A stretch of 64,000 nucleotides of DNA from CBDFGS01 sp965247255 (lineage in GTDB: Bacteria > Chloroflexota > Dehalococcoidia > Lucifugimonadales > CAUZJF01), in assembly GCA_965247255.1 (NCBI GenBank), contig CBDFGS010000008.1, forward strand, positions 186,001-250,000, read 5' to 3'. The notes under the pieces were generated by a model. That model did not search any database, was not told the origin of the DNA, and saw nothing but the letters and a program-made list of their open reading frames with translations. The position numbers and the translations under genes were made by a program. Shown here piece by piece: positions 16,559 to 26,122 of the stretch. Numbering within the stretch: the first letter of the stretch is position 1; each line of letters opens with the position of its first letter.

Positions 16559-18214
16559 CTAGTGGCCGGCGCCGGCCCGGGCCTGTTGCGCGTCGGTGCG
16601 CCGCACCACCGGCGCGGGAGTGCGCTGGACCGAGACGTTGACGCAAGCCGGAAGGCCGGAGGCTAGAGACCGCTCCAGGGCAGGCGCCAGCTCGGCGGGC
16701 TTGGTGACGTTCTCGCCGTGGCCGCCCAAGGCCTGGGCGAGCTGGTCGTACCGGGAAAGAAGCAGTTCGCACCCTAAGGCCCTCTCGGGGCCGTACTCGC
16801 GGATCTGGATCTGGTACTCGGCGTTCCACATGGCGTCGTTGCCGACGACCGCGATGAACGGAATGTTGTGGCGCACAGCGGTGTCGATTTCCATTCCGTG
16901 GAACCCGAAGGTGCCATCGCCGAGCAGCGTCACGACGCGGGAGCCCGGATAGGCCAGGCTGGCCGCCATAGCGAACGGAATCGAGGTGCCTATGTTGCCG
17001 CCGGGCCCATTGATCACGCGGCGCGGAGACGAGACGCACGCCTGCACCCACTGGCCGAACTCACCGCCGTCCGAAATGAAGACCGAGTGTGGGTCGCTGT
17101 CGAGGAACTGCTGGACCACGCGTGAAACCTCTACAGCGTGCAACGGCCCCTCCGGGGGGGACTCCAGCTCCCGCCACTCGGCAGGCCGGTAGGCAACGGC
17201 GTCCTGGACCTCATCGCGCCAGCTGCTACTGGGCCACTGCATCCGGCCTGCCATCTCCAGGAGTCGCTGGGCCGCCGACGTCGGGTCGGCGTTTAGCGCG
17301 ATAGCGAGCCGCTTGGGGTCATCGAGCACAGTCTTCGTCTTGTCCAGCACGGAGCCGTCGGCGTCGACCTGGACGAATCGGCAATCACGGCCGATGCCAG
17401 GGGCGCTACCGAACTGCAGGGTGAAATCGAGCTCCTTGCCGATCAGCAAGATCAGGTCTGCCTCGGACAATACCTCGGCGAAGGCGCCGAGGCTCGGGTC
17501 GTTGATGCCGCGCGGGCTCTCCATAAAGACCACGGGCGCGCGCGTGGCCTCGGCGAGAGCCGAGAGCGCCTCCCGGGCTGCCCCCCTCATCATCGCCGAC
17601 CCAGCCAGTACTATCGGGCTGCTGGCGCCCGCGACCGCATCCAGGACCGCCTGGGAGTCCGCGTCGGTGATGCCGTTCGTGTCCGCGCCGAAGTCGCTTG
17701 GCACCGTGGCGCCGTTCACCGATGCCTCCTGGAGGTCGAAGGGAACCGCGATGTGCACCGGGCCCGGTCTGCCCGACCGCGCAATCCTGAAGGCCCTGGC
17801 GATATCCTCGCCTAACTGAGAAGCGTCCTGGGCGGTCCACGACGCCTTTGTGACGTGCCCGGCCAACTCGGCCTGCGCCATCTCCTGGAAGGCGCCGCGG
17901 CCAAGCTGGCCGAGGGGTGCGTGGCCGCTGAGGGCCACCATCGGCGACTCGGACATCAATGCGACGTAGAGCGCGGACACGGTGTTGGCCATGCCGGGGC
18001 CCGCGGTGACCAAGGCCACTCCGGGGTCACCGGTTATCCGGCCCCACGCATCGGCCATGTGGATGGCCGCGGCTTCGTGGCGTGTGTGCACCAGGTCGAT
18101 TTCCGCGTCCACGCACGCGTCGAAGATGGGCATGATCTGATTGCCGGAGAGCGTAAAGAGCCGCTCGACCCCGGCCGCCGATAGAGTGTTTACGAGTAGG
18201 TCCGCGCCACGCAA
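16559..18214 (-). CDS. ThDP-dependent enzyme, acetolactate synthase-like
   Basis: 551 residues with the three-domain ThDP layout: PYR domain with the activating Glu47 (HTRHEAAA), central nucleotide-like domain (about 190-325) and PP domain with the cofactor motif GDGTFGFHGMEID about 30 residues before the closing asparagine (NDAMWN). Family members include acetolactate synthase, glyoxylate carboligase, benzoylformate decarboxylase and oxalyl-CoA decarboxylase; sequence alone does not choose. No small regulatory subunit is nearby, which argues against a biosynthetic ALS. The start is a TTG at 18214 with GGAGG six bases upstream. The FGE gene follows 8 bases later, and a dehydratase gene lies upstream. 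Confidence 0.87.
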   Translation of the reverse strand: MRGADLLVNTLSAAGVERLFTLSGNQIMPIFDACVDAEIDLVHTRHEAAAIHMADAWGRITGDPGVALVTAGPGMANTVSALYVALMSESPMVALSGHAPLGQLGRGAFQEMAQAELAGHVTKASWTAQDASQLGEDIARAFRIARSGRPGPVHIAVPFDLQEASVNGATVPSDFGADTNGITDADSQAVLDAVAGASSPIVLAGSAMMRGAAREALSALAEATRAPVVFMESPRGINDPSLGAFAEVLSEADLILLIGKELDFTLQFGSAPGIGRDCRFVQVDADGSVLDKTKTVLDDPKRLAIALNADPTSAAQRLLEMAGRMQWPSSSWRDEVQDAVAYRPAEWRELESPPEGPLHAVEVSRVVQQFLDSDPHSVFISDGGEFGQWVQACVSSPRRVINGPGGNIGTSIPFAMAASLAYPGSRVVTLLGDGTFGFHGMEIDTAVRHNIPFIAVVGNDAMWNAEYQIQIREYGPERALGCELLLSRYDQLAQALGGHGENVTKPAELAPALERSLASGLPACVNVSVQRTPAPVVRRTDAQQARAGAGH

Positions 18215-18438
18215 GTTAGTCCTCCAATAGCTGCCAGTGTGTGAGTCGGAACCGCGTCATGTTAGCAGATGGGACGCGGCTGGAGACTTATCCTGGATAA
18301 ATCACCGTCTTGTCCCGGGGCGGGAGTCTAAATCTAAATGGGGTATCCATCACCCCACCAGCGATATGTCTAAGCCATGGGGGCTATATGCTCATTTGGG
18401 TGTTCATTCAACATCACCTCAATCCGGGGCACGTCCCA

Positions 18439-19605
18439 CTAGAAGACGTTCTCGGGGCCTTCGACGTACTTGAAGCGGTCCACCGCGTCGTCGCGGAGCG
18501 TGAAACCCAGCCCGGGCTTCTCTGGAGCGAACACACTCCCGTCGCGGATGTCGAAGGGCTCCTCGAACATCTCGTACATCATCGGCATGTAGCCCTGGCT
18601 GACTTCGAGGATGTGGCAGCTCGGGGTCGCCATGGCGATGTGAGTGGATGCCGCGAACAGGACGCCGGAGCCCCATGCGTGGGGCGCGAGCCTGATACCC
18701 CTGGCTGAGGCCATCGCCGCGATACGACGTACCTCGGTGATCCCGCCCGCCCGGGCGATGTCGGGCTGCGCGATGTCCACCGCGCGGTGCTCGAACAGGC
18801 TCAGGAAATCGAACCGGGTGAACTCGCTCTCGCCGGCGGCTATGGGTATTGTGGTGGCGCCCCGAACCTCGGCCATGCCGGCGTGGTCGTCGGGGGAGAC
18901 CGGCTCCTCGAACCACGCGATATCGTGCTCCTCGAGCCGCCTCGCCAGCCGAATGGCCGTGGAGACGTCGAGAGAGCCGTGGGCGTCGAGCATAAGCTCG
19001 ACGTCCTTGCCGATGCCACGGCGGGCGGCCTCCACGCGACGCAGCGTGTTTTCGATCGAGAACCCCTCATGCCCAACGACGCGCATCTTGACGGCGCCAA
19101 AGCCGCGTGAGACGTAGCCCGCCATCTCCTGCTCAGCCTCATCGCCGGGGGCCCAGCCGCCGGAGCCGTAGGCGCGGATGGAGTCTCGTGCGGCGCCAAG
19201 GGCCTTGTAGAGCGGCACCCCCATCGCCTGCGCCTTCGCGTCCCAAACGGCGATATCGAGGCCGGCGATGGCCTCCATAGTGATACCGCGCCTGCCGCGA
19301 CCGGGCTGGGAGTGGCCTCGCTCCAGCGCCGGCTCCCAGCGGGAGCCGCTGTACATCTTCTCGTAGATGCGCTCCGAGAACATGGGGTCTTCGCCGATCA
19401 GCGCGGGCCCCAGCTCGTGCTCGATGATAGCGACCACCACCGGAGGAATCCCCAGGGACGCGCCCATACCGGTGATCCCCTCGTCGGTGTCGATGAACAC
19501 GAGGACCGAGTCCACCTTTTTCCTGGTCCCCAGGTCCGACCTGTGCTGTCGGTCTGGAGGGACAGGACTGGAGAGAGGGACGGCGCGGACTTCGGTGATT
19601 TTCAT
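18439..19605 (-). CDS. Enolase-superfamily sugar-acid dehydratase (mandelate racemase subgroup)
   Basis: 388 residues, full length for the family. Catalytic Lys173 lies in AVKMRV (a KxR motif), metal ligands are Asp207 (MLDAHG), Glu233 (WFEEP) and Glu259 (AAGESE), and the His of the His-Asp dyad is in APHAWG (309). Enzymes of this kind remove water from acid sugars such as L-fuconate, L-rhamnonate or gluconate to give 2-keto-3-deoxy acids. The exact substrate cannot be read. It precedes the ThDP enzyme gene by 224 bases, so the two may form one catabolic unit. The ribosome site is weak. Confidence 0.9.
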   Translation of the reverse strand: MKITEVRAVPLSSPVPPDRQHRSDLGTRKKVDSVLVFIDTDEGITGMGASLGIPPVVVAIIEHELGPALIGEDPMFSERIYEKMYSGSRWEPALERGHSQPGRGRRGITMEAIAGLDIAVWDAKAQAMGVPLYKALGAARDSIRAYGSGGWAPGDEAEQEMAGYVSRGFGAVKMRVVGHEGFSIENTLRRVEAARRGIGKDVELMLDAHGSLDVSTAIRLARRLEEHDIAWFEEPVSPDDHAGMAEVRGATTIPIAAGESEFTRFDFLSLFEHRAVDIAQPDIARAGGITEVRRIAAMASARGIRLAPHAWGSGVLFAASTHIAMATPSCHILEVSQGYMPMMYEMFEEPFDIRDGSVFAPEKPGLGFTLRDDAVDRFKYVEGPENVF

Positions 19606-19727
19606 GGTGGCGTTCCTAGCGGATCAAGGCGAGGTGTTCTTGTTGTCGCGTTAGGGTTATCAGTACCGGCAGGTCGGCCCAGCCGCCCAGGCCGTTCGTA
19701 ATAGCCAGGGCGACGGGGCAAATGGGG

Positions 19728-20654
19728 TCATGTCCTGATCTCTTCCCGGAGGAATCGAACGTAGGACAAGGCGAAGCAGATACTCAACAGCCCCACAATC
19801 GTGACGAGGTGCGGCCAGACAAGCATCAAGCTCTGGCTCAACGGTAGAGGCGCGTCCAGGTCGAGCCCCTCGACCCTGTGTACCAGCACCGGTCCCAGGC
19901 TCCGCGCGGTCGGCGTGAGTAGAGTCGCCGTAGCCTCCTGGAACAAGGTGACGGGCGAGAAGCGTCGTACTGCGTCGTTGATGCGCGCGTGACGGATCGT
20001 GTCCTCAGGCTCGACGACGTCGGGAACTGTGAGGTCGGCTGCAGCGCCGGCTACGATGATCATAATGAACCCGAAGAAGAGCCAGAGGGCGAGGGAGGTG
20101 AGCGCTGACGATACCGCGCGGTCGAACCAGACTGAGAAGAGCATCGCCAGCCCAAGCCAGAACGCGATGTAGACGATGGTCACGGCTGTAAAGAGAGAGA
20201 TCCGCATCGAGGCTTCCATGCTTGGGGCATAGCCGAGGATTATCATGCCGATGCCGACCACGATGAGGGCGATGCTTATTTGCACGACTGCGATGGTGGT
20301 GACTCCGGCAAGGAACTTGGCATTGAACAAGGAGTCGCGGTGTATGGGTTGGGACAGCGTTCGCGCGAGGGTGCCCTGGGTACGCTCGCTATTGACGCTG
20401 TCGAAGCCCAGGGATATGCCCAGGAGGGGCCCGAAGAAGCTGAGGAAGAACAGGAACGGCGGCAGCAGGCCGCTGCTGGAAGTGAACATGTTGAGGAAGA
20501 TCAGCTCCGCGGGAAGATCGCCCGAGGCGCCCCGGATCGTGCGGTACGCAACGTAGCCCGCCCAGAGCCCCGCGAACACGATCATCCCGACAAAGATGAT
20601 GAAACGGCGGCGCCCGAAGTTGTCAGCGAGCTCTTTGTAGAAGACGGTTGCCAT
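19728..20654 (-). CDS. ABC-2 type transporter permease
   Basis: 308 residues, six predicted helices (about 18-38, 63-85, 108-135, 140-170, 180-205 and 283-302). The segment NSERTQGTLARTLSQPIHR is the conserved cytoplasmic loop of ABC-2/NosY-like permeases. A large external loop lies between helices 5 and 6 (about 208-280). It is the last gene of a minus-strand set made of a NEW3-domain protein, an ATPase and this permease. The 117-bp gap before it carries a family A repeat. Substrate unknown. Confidence 0.9.
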   Translation of the reverse strand: MATVFYKELADNFGRRRFIIFVGMIVFAGLWAGYVAYRTIRGASGDLPAELIFLNMFTSSSGLLPPFLFFLSFFGPLLGISLGFDSVNSERTQGTLARTLSQPIHRDSLFNAKFLAGVTTIAVVQISIALIVVGIGMIILGYAPSMEASMRISLFTAVTIVYIAFWLGLAMLFSVWFDRAVSSALTSLALWLFFGFIMIIVAGAAADLTVPDVVEPEDTIRHARINDAVRRFSPVTLFQEATATLLTPTARSLGPVLVHRVEGLDLDAPLPLSQSLMLVWPHLVTIVGLLSICFALSYVRFLREEIRT

Positions 20655-20698
20655 TAGTTCTCACAAGTTGGGCTTCATGGACGATTGCGCGCCAGTCT

Positions 20699-20735
20699 CC
20701 ACCCCAGATTCTTCGCGGACCCTGAATGACATTCC
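20699..20735. repeat. Foldback repeat, family A (single arm) inside an operon gap
   Basis: CACCCCAGATTCTTCGCGGA then CCCTGAATGACA matches the family A right arm. It lies between the ATPase and permease genes of one transport operon, unlike the other copies, which sit at operon ends. Confidence 0.55.
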
Positions 20736-20771
20736 GGGGCGCGCCGGCCATAGCTATCTGCGATACTGCCA

Positions 20772-21722
20772 TCAGTGTCGCCATTCCTCCTCCGAGCGGC
20801 GGAAGTAGCGCAAGTAGATGTCTTCGAGGGTTCGGTCCTCCGACTTGAGCGAAAGCAACTCGGCGCCCTGCTGAAGCACCGCCTCCGCCACTTGAGGCCG
20901 GACATCGCGCTCGCAGTCGAGGCTCATGTGGTCCCCGGTCGCGGTTGCCTCCCTCACACCGTCCAGACCCTCGAGTGCCCGCGCAAGCTCGGGAGATGAC
21001 CTCACAACCTCCACTTCGATGCGAACGCCCTCGTCGCCGTCGGAGGTGGCCAGCTCCTCCACCGTGCCCTGAGCGACGAGGCTCCCCCGGAACATGATCC
21101 CGATACGGTCGCAGATGCGTTGGACCTGGTGCAGCAGGTGTGACGAGAGGAAAATGGTAATCCCCTGGTCGCGGCTCATGCTCACAATAAGCTCCAGGAG
21201 CTCTCGCACTCCCTCCGGGTCGAGGCCGATGGTGGGGTCGTCCAGGAAGGCCACTCGGGGCCGCTTGACCAACGCGTCGGCGATGCCGAGGCGCTGCCTC
21301 ATCCCTCGCGAGAATTGCCCTACCTGGCGGTCGGCGTCGTCGGTGAGCCCTACCTGGCCAAGAAGCTGCTCGATCCGCTCTTTAGCCTCAGCGCGCGGTA
21401 AGTGGTTCAGATCTGCCGTATACCTGAGGTTCTGGCGTGCCGTCAGGTCGGTGTAGAAGCCGACGTTTTCGGGCAAGTAGCTGGCTAGGCGCTTAACGCC
21501 GAGGGGCTCCCGAAGGGAGTCGAACCCGCACACCCTGGCCGTCCCGGAGGTAGGCTCGGTAAGCCCCAGGAACATCAGAATGCTCGTCGTCTTCCCCGAC
21601 CCGTTAGGCCCGAGGAACCCGTACACCTCCCCCTCCGCCACGGACAGGTCCATGCTGTCGACCGCGGTGCGAGACCCGTAGCGCTTGGTAAGTCCCTCAG
21701 CCTGGACGATGCCGGGGGTCAT
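20772..21722 (-). CDS. ABC-2 transporter ATP-binding protein
   Basis: 316 residues. Motifs: Walker A GPNGSGKTT (about 39), signature FSRGMRQRLG (about 136), Walker B VAFLDDPTIGLD (about 158) and SSHLLHQV. Asp replaces the usual Glu after the Walker B Asp (LDDPT instead of LDEPT), a feature worth checking. The C-terminal 90 residues form the ACT-like extension common in DrrA/CcmA-type ATPases. The ATG at 21722 overlaps the upstream stop (ATGA), so the genes are coupled. A frame extending to 21800 would overlap far more and is less likely. Confidence 0.92.
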   Translation of the reverse strand: MTPGIVQAEGLTKRYGSRTAVDSMDLSVAEGEVYGFLGPNGSGKTTSILMFLGLTEPTSGTARVCGFDSLREPLGVKRLASYLPENVGFYTDLTARQNLRYTADLNHLPRAEAKERIEQLLGQVGLTDDADRQVGQFSRGMRQRLGIADALVKRPRVAFLDDPTIGLDPEGVRELLELIVSMSRDQGITIFLSSHLLHQVQRICDRIGIMFRGSLVAQGTVEELATSDGDEGVRIEVEVVRSSPELARALEGLDGVREATATGDHMSLDCERDVRPQVAEAVLQQGAELLSLKSEDRTLEDIYLRYFRRSEEEWRH

Positions 21723-22924
21723 CGGCGACCAAGCCGTACGAACATGACGCCGAGCCCTGCTACCACAAGAGCGATAATGGCTAGACCAACCCAGCCCCAT
21801 AGGGTGGACTGTGTCACCGAGATCCTGAGCTCCATTGTATCCGCAGACAGTTGCGAGCTCGCGATGACGGTCACGGTGTAGTCCCCCGGAATCGCGTCCC
21901 CGGGGGGGCTCAGCTTGGCAATGAACTGCTTCAGCTCGCCGGACTGGACTTCCTCCATTCCCTCAGGCTCGAATGTGACCTCCCATCCCCGCGGAGCGCG
22001 CGCTACGAGGTCGACCCTCTTCACGACGCCGGAACCGACGTTGGCTATCACCAGCGAGATGGGGGTCTCCTTGCCGGCGGCCGCGTTTGCGTTGAGACGG
22101 TCCGATGGCGTGCCCAGCAGCAGCTCGCCGGTCCCAGTCAGAGTGATCTGGAGGTCCGTCGAGACCTGTGTTTCGCCGGAGCTACCGATGATCTGAACGG
22201 TGTACTCACCGGGTGGCGCGTCGCGCGGCGGCGTCACCAGCACTTTGAGGCTTTCGGTCTGGTGTCCCCGCAGGCTCAGGGAGGTCAGGAACTTGTCTTC
22301 GAACGCCGGCTTGAACCCCACCTCCCAGTTGGGCGGGCCGTCGGCGCTCAAGTCTACCGTGGTGGGGTCGATGTCGCGGTTCTCGAAGGTGACGCTGAAC
22401 TCATAGATCGCACCCGTTGGGCCGCTGACGAACGGGAACCTGGACTCGAGCTCGATAGCGCCAGACTCCCCTCCCCCACCCTTGATGGTGATATCGATGG
22501 TCAGCGATTGTTGAAAACGGCCGTCGATGGACGTGGCCCCGATTATGACGGCGTAGGTTCCGGGAGCGGTGTCCTCAGGAACGTCCAGAACAAGGCGAAG
22601 TCTCGTAACGTCGTCGCCGGGCGGGACGGAGACTCGCCGGACCTCGTAGGACATGGTCCTGCCCATCAGCCTGGGGTTCCAGTCCTGCACCGGCGTCTCG
22701 ACGAATTCGAGGGCCACGTCTATCGGCGACTCCGTCGAGTTCGTTAGCTGCAGGTTGATCTGGACGGGCTTGCCCGCCTCGTAGATGATGTGCGAGAAGT
22801 CGGCGGTCAGCAGCAGCTCGCCATCGGCCCGTACAGGCGGGCCGGTTGCAGTGACGAATGCGAGTCCACTAACCACGAATACGGCGGATAGGATGAGCTT
22901 CCGCGTGACCTCAGGCCTCCGCAT
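21719..22924 (-). CDS. Membrane-anchored NEW3-domain protein (COG1470-like)
   Basis: 401 residues: a signal peptide (about 1-33, ending PPVRADG), three tandem immunoglobulin-like NEW3/CARDB-type repeats (about 35-145, 160-260 and 265-365; each ends with a motif like PPGEYTVQIIGSS or IPGDYTVTVIASS), one transmembrane helix (about 374-395) and a short basic tail. The topology puts the repeats outside the cell. Homologues of this protein often sit beside ABC-2 ATPase and permease genes, as here, and are presumed to be an external partner of the exporter. GGAG lies upstream of the start. Confidence 0.85.
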   Translation of the reverse strand: MRRPEVTRKLILSAVFVVSGLAFVTATGPPVRADGELLLTADFSHIIYEAGKPVQINLQLTNSTESPIDVALEFVETPVQDWNPRLMGRTMSYEVRRVSVPPGDDVTRLRLVLDVPEDTAPGTYAVIIGATSIDGRFQQSLTIDITIKGGGGESGAIELESRFPFVSGPTGAIYEFSVTFENRDIDPTTVDLSADGPPNWEVGFKPAFEDKFLTSLSLRGHQTESLKVLVTPPRDAPPGEYTVQIIGSSGETQVSTDLQITLTGTGELLLGTPSDRLNANAAAGKETPISLVIANVGSGVVKRVDLVARAPRGWEVTFEPEGMEEVQSGELKQFIAKLSPPGDAIPGDYTVTVIASSQLSADTMELRISVTQSTLWGWVGLAIIALVVAGLGVMFVRLGRR

Positions 22925-23153
22925 GACTATCTCCTCATCGGTCGTTCACAGGATTTCGGTTGACACGAGTTGCTTCGCCATGGCAGCATCTGGCTGTCCG
23001 AAGCACCTTCCAATTTAGCTACGAGTATAGGAAAAAAAGGACAGACTAACAAGTGGCCGGCGTCTTGATCTCCCATGGTGGGCACATGATGGCCGAAGCT
23101 ACCGAACACCCGGGCTGGTAGGCGCACGCTTATCTCATGAGGAACCAGCGCTG

Positions 23154-24749
23154 TTGGCCGGCTTGACGCCGGGCTATGTAATCGTACTCGCGATAGTATC
23201 GGTGGGCCTAATATGTCAGGCCTGCGGAGAGCCGCAGCCTAGCGAAGAACCGGCGCCCCAACCCATAGCTACGACAGCGCCCCGTCCAACGCCTCCACCG
23301 ACTCCTACACCCGTACCGTCACGTCCGCCACCCACCGCTACTCCGGTGCCAACGCCACCACCTGAGTCCCAGCCAGCGTCCCACCCAGCGGGGCTATGGG
23401 CCGGTCCGGTTGATACAAGTGAGCTAGGAGAGCTAACGGCGCCCTGGCTCGCGATGCGCATTGTGCCCGGCAGGGACCCCGATTCCGATGCATGGCTAGT
23501 CGAGGGCGGCCCCTTCGGTACGCCACCGTCCTTCATATGTAGTCCTGAGCGGCAGAAAGACGGTTGGCAACTGGTGGACTGCTCCGGAGGTAGCGGGGCG
23601 AGGTTTTCGGCCTTCGTTTCCGAGAAGGCTGAGGGCGGAATTCAGGTCACTCTTCAGGTCCGCGAACGCCCGACGATTACGAGCACACTGACTCGTATTT
23701 CGCAGCGGGATGAGCGGCAGGCCTCCGATAACGTCTCGCTATTGTGGCATCAGCCCGGTCGCTCAGGCAGTTTCCATTCAGACGTTTGGGCCGCGGACGG
23801 CCTCGTCTTCGCGCCGAAATTCAACGGCACTGTCGAGATTCTGGATGCGAAGTCGGGTCGGATATTAAGCGTCGCAAGGCTGCCCGAGTCAGAGCAGCCC
23901 GGCTCTAACACCGCCTTCGACGTCAAGGCCGCGGGCGGGATGATGTACGTGGCGACCGGTTCCAACGGCCTTGTAATCTTCGATGTTTCCGAGCCCGAAT
24001 CACCCGAACGCATCGGGCAGTACCACGTGTTCGTCGAGGAGGACTCGTCGGAAAACTTCACCGACATACACAACATCTTCCTGTCACCTCGAGGAAGCTT
24101 CGTCTATGCAATCAATCACTACTCTTACCCTGACTCTGACATGCGAATCATCGATGTCTCCGACCCGACCTCGCCCCGGGAAGCGGGGCGCTTCGAACTA
24201 GACGCCGCCAAAGGGGCGACTCACGACATCAACGTAGTCGAGCGCAACGGGCGGCTCATCGCCTTCCTCAATTATCTGGAGGCCGGCCTCTGGACGCTTG
24301 ACGTTACGGACCCAGCGTCGGTTTTCGTGCTCGGCTCGATCGAGTGGGACGGAATCTTCAGCCATAGCGGATGGCCCTTCGCCCTGGACGACAGGCTCTA
24401 TTACGCCCACGCCTCCGAAGGGTACGACCGGCATCTTACGGTCCTGGATATGACAGACCTCGCAGGCCCTGTCATCGTCTCGCATTTTCGCACCCGAGCG
24501 GGTATCTCAATTCACAATATGCAAGTAGTCGATGGCATCGCGTACATCTCGTACTACATCGATGGCCTTCGGGTGGTCGACCTGCGGAATCCGGAGAGCC
24601 CCATAGAGGTCGGACACTACGACACCGTCCCGTGGGAGGAGGAACGTGGAATCGTTCAGGGCGCTTTCGGCGTCCGGGTGCTGGGAGGGGTGGTGTATCT
24701 CTCCGACTTCGAAACGGGGACTTACGCGTTCCACGTCGAGCTTGAGTAG
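23154..24749 (+). CDS. Secreted lipoprotein with LVIVD beta-propeller repeats
   Basis: 531 residues. The N-terminus has a hydrophobic stretch ending CQACGE, resembling the LQACGE lipobox of the protein at 36533, with Cys24 as the likely lipid site. A Pro/Thr linker (about 25-78) spans the wall. The body carries LVIVD-type units: LVIFDVSEPESP, MRIIDVSDPTSP, LWTLDVTDPAS, LTVLDMTDLAGP and LRVVDLRNPESP. These form a beta-propeller, usually for binding at the surface. The start is taken as TTG at 23154, since no ATG or GTG precedes the signal segment; TTG at 23163 is equally possible. It diverges from the NEW3 operon across a 229-bp gap. Confidence 0.82.
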   Translation: MAGLTPGYVIVLAIVSVGLICQACGEPQPSEEPAPQPIATTAPRPTPPPTPTPVPSRPPPTATPVPTPPPESQPASHPAGLWAGPVDTSELGELTAPWLAMRIVPGRDPDSDAWLVEGGPFGTPPSFICSPERQKDGWQLVDCSGGSGARFSAFVSEKAEGGIQVTLQVRERPTITSTLTRISQRDERQASDNVSLLWHQPGRSGSFHSDVWAADGLVFAPKFNGTVEILDAKSGRILSVARLPESEQPGSNTAFDVKAAGGMMYVATGSNGLVIFDVSEPESPERIGQYHVFVEEDSSENFTDIHNIFLSPRGSFVYAINHYSYPDSDMRIIDVSDPTSPREAGRFELDAAKGATHDINVVERNGRLIAFLNYLEAGLWTLDVTDPASVFVLGSIEWDGIFSHSGWPFALDDRLYYAHASEGYDRHLTVLDMTDLAGPVIVSHFRTRAGISIHNMQVVDGIAYISYYIDGLRVVDLRNPESPIEVGHYDTVPWEEERGIVQGAFGVRVLGGVVYLSDFETGTYAFHVELE

Positions 24750-24900
24750 CAGACGCGGAATGAAAGGCATGGCGATGGGGATGGCAGGCAGGCCCGCCGG
24801 CTGGCTGGAGCTTGGCATAGGCCAGGCGCTGCGGGTACTGGCGTGGAACTAACGGCCCGTCATAGAGGACGGTCGGAGCAAGGCACACAAGACTTGAAAT

Positions 24901-25010
24901 GTCGTGCTGAACGAGTGAAGAATCCGGGGCGGTGGACCGGGCGTCGACAGGACGGGCAGACGAGGACCCAGCCACCAGATTCTTCGTCGGCCGGCTCCTC
25001 AGAATGACGG
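24901..25010. repeat. Foldback repeat, family A (two arms)
   Basis: Left arm GTCGTGCTGAACGAGTGAAG; right arm ends CCGGCTCCTCAGAATGACGG. The arms are imperfect complements around a 40-bp middle. It fills the gap between the convergent lipoprotein and UROD-like genes; nothing else is visible in 24750-25016. Confidence 0.75.
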
Positions 25011-25016
25011 TCGGGG

Positions 25017-25967
25017 CTACCCGTCCGGGCCAGCCCCCACAGCCTCGCGGACGGCTCGGACATTAGCTTCCGGGGTCTCGGGGCGGAATGTGCAGCCCGT
25101 GCCGAGCATCCAGCCCCTGTTGCCCATGGCCCGTGATACGTCGCGTAGCTGCTCTGCGAGCTCCTGAGGCGTCGCCCGGACGAGGCGCTCTCCGTGGTCA
25201 ACGCCGCCGATGACGGCCCGCGTGCCCACCAGCTCCTTGCCCTCGGCGAGCGAGGTGTTACCGAACCCGTGGACGTCCCAGTTGAAGGCGCGCACTGGAT
25301 AGTCCGCAAGCATGTCGAGCATGTTGTTCTCCCTACAGACGTGCAGGACGTGAAACTCAGCTTCAGGTAGGGCCTGAAGGAGCTTGAGATCGTAGGCGCG
25401 GCCGAACCGGCTGTACTCGTCGTCCGTCATCCGGTCGCGAGTGGCCCAGGACGTCGTAGCGAAGAATAGCCCGCCAGCGCCCCTGTCCAGGCAGGCGGAT
25501 GAGAACCGGTTGAAGGTCTCGGTGACTACCTCGAGGGCGTACTCGACGCGCTCGGGATACTCGCGCAGATGGGTCATGAATAGGTCCTCGGAGGGAGCCA
25601 GCCGAGATGCTACTGAGAGCGGCGTGAACACCGTCATGAGAAAGGGTACCTCGCCCTTGAGGCCGTCTGCTATCGTCTCCAGCGCGCGTAGATGCTCTCC
25701 GAGGGCGGCCTGGTCCGGAGGCAGCACCTCCAGTCTGCGCCAGTCCTCCGGCCCGGTTACAGGCACGGTTAGCACGCGGGGAGTACCCCCGCGCGGATAG
25801 CTCATCGCCACTCCCCAGTCTTCGACCTGGTAGGAGGCGCGAGGGTTGACCTTCATGAAGTCCCAGTCAAAGCGGCGCTGGAAGTCCAGCATGGCATCGG
25901 CGAGGCCCTTGGCAGAGGTCTCTTCAGCGAAGAAATGACTCCACATGCTGACGGGGGGCCGGTCCAC
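25017..25967 (-). CDS. Uroporphyrinogen decarboxylase-family protein, N-terminus frameshifted
   Basis: The intact frame gives 316 residues from a GTG at 25967. The TIM-barrel UROD/MtaA fold is seen in VDRPPVSMWSHFF, LMTVFTPLSVA, VLHVCREN and AFNWDVHGFGN. Canonical heme UROD residues are not all evident, so a methyltransferase or other UROD-fold role is likelier than heme synthesis. In another frame just upstream lies a perfect family start: ATG at 26025 with AGGAGG four bases before it, encoding MADGMTHRERVLACLTW. It runs into GGGG at 25973-25976, where one extra G breaks the frame. Dropping one G would join it directly to DEVDRPPVSMW. The gene is either mutated or carries a sequencing error. 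Confidence 0.8.
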   Translation of the reverse strand: MDRPPVSMWSHFFAEETSAKGLADAMLDFQRRFDWDFMKVNPRASYQVEDWGVAMSYPRGGTPRVLTVPVTGPEDWRRLEVLPPDQAALGEHLRALETIADGLKGEVPFLMTVFTPLSVASRLAPSEDLFMTHLREYPERVEYALEVVTETFNRFSSACLDRGAGGLFFATTSWATRDRMTDDEYSRFGRAYDLKLLQALPEAEFHVLHVCRENNMLDMLADYPVRAFNWDVHGFGNTSLAEGKELVGTRAVIGGVDHGERLVRATPQELAEQLRDVSRAMGNRGWMLGTGCTFRPETPEANVRAVREAVGAGPDG

Positions 25968-26122
25968 CTCATCCCCACGTAAGGCACGCCAGGACGCGCT
26001 CTCTGTGGGTCATCCCGTCGGCCATATTGCCTCCTACGGTGGTGCAGAAATGCGCAAGGCCGCGCGGCCTCCCCCACGGCCCGCCACGCGAAAGCGGTTT
26101 GCTTCAAACCGCAGCGATCAGA

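Noticed and set aside
16551..17051. N-terminal extension of the FGE gene by 167 codons
   Set aside because: It lies inside the ThDP enzyme gene on the same strand, and the sequence is Arg/His-rich without FGE similarity.
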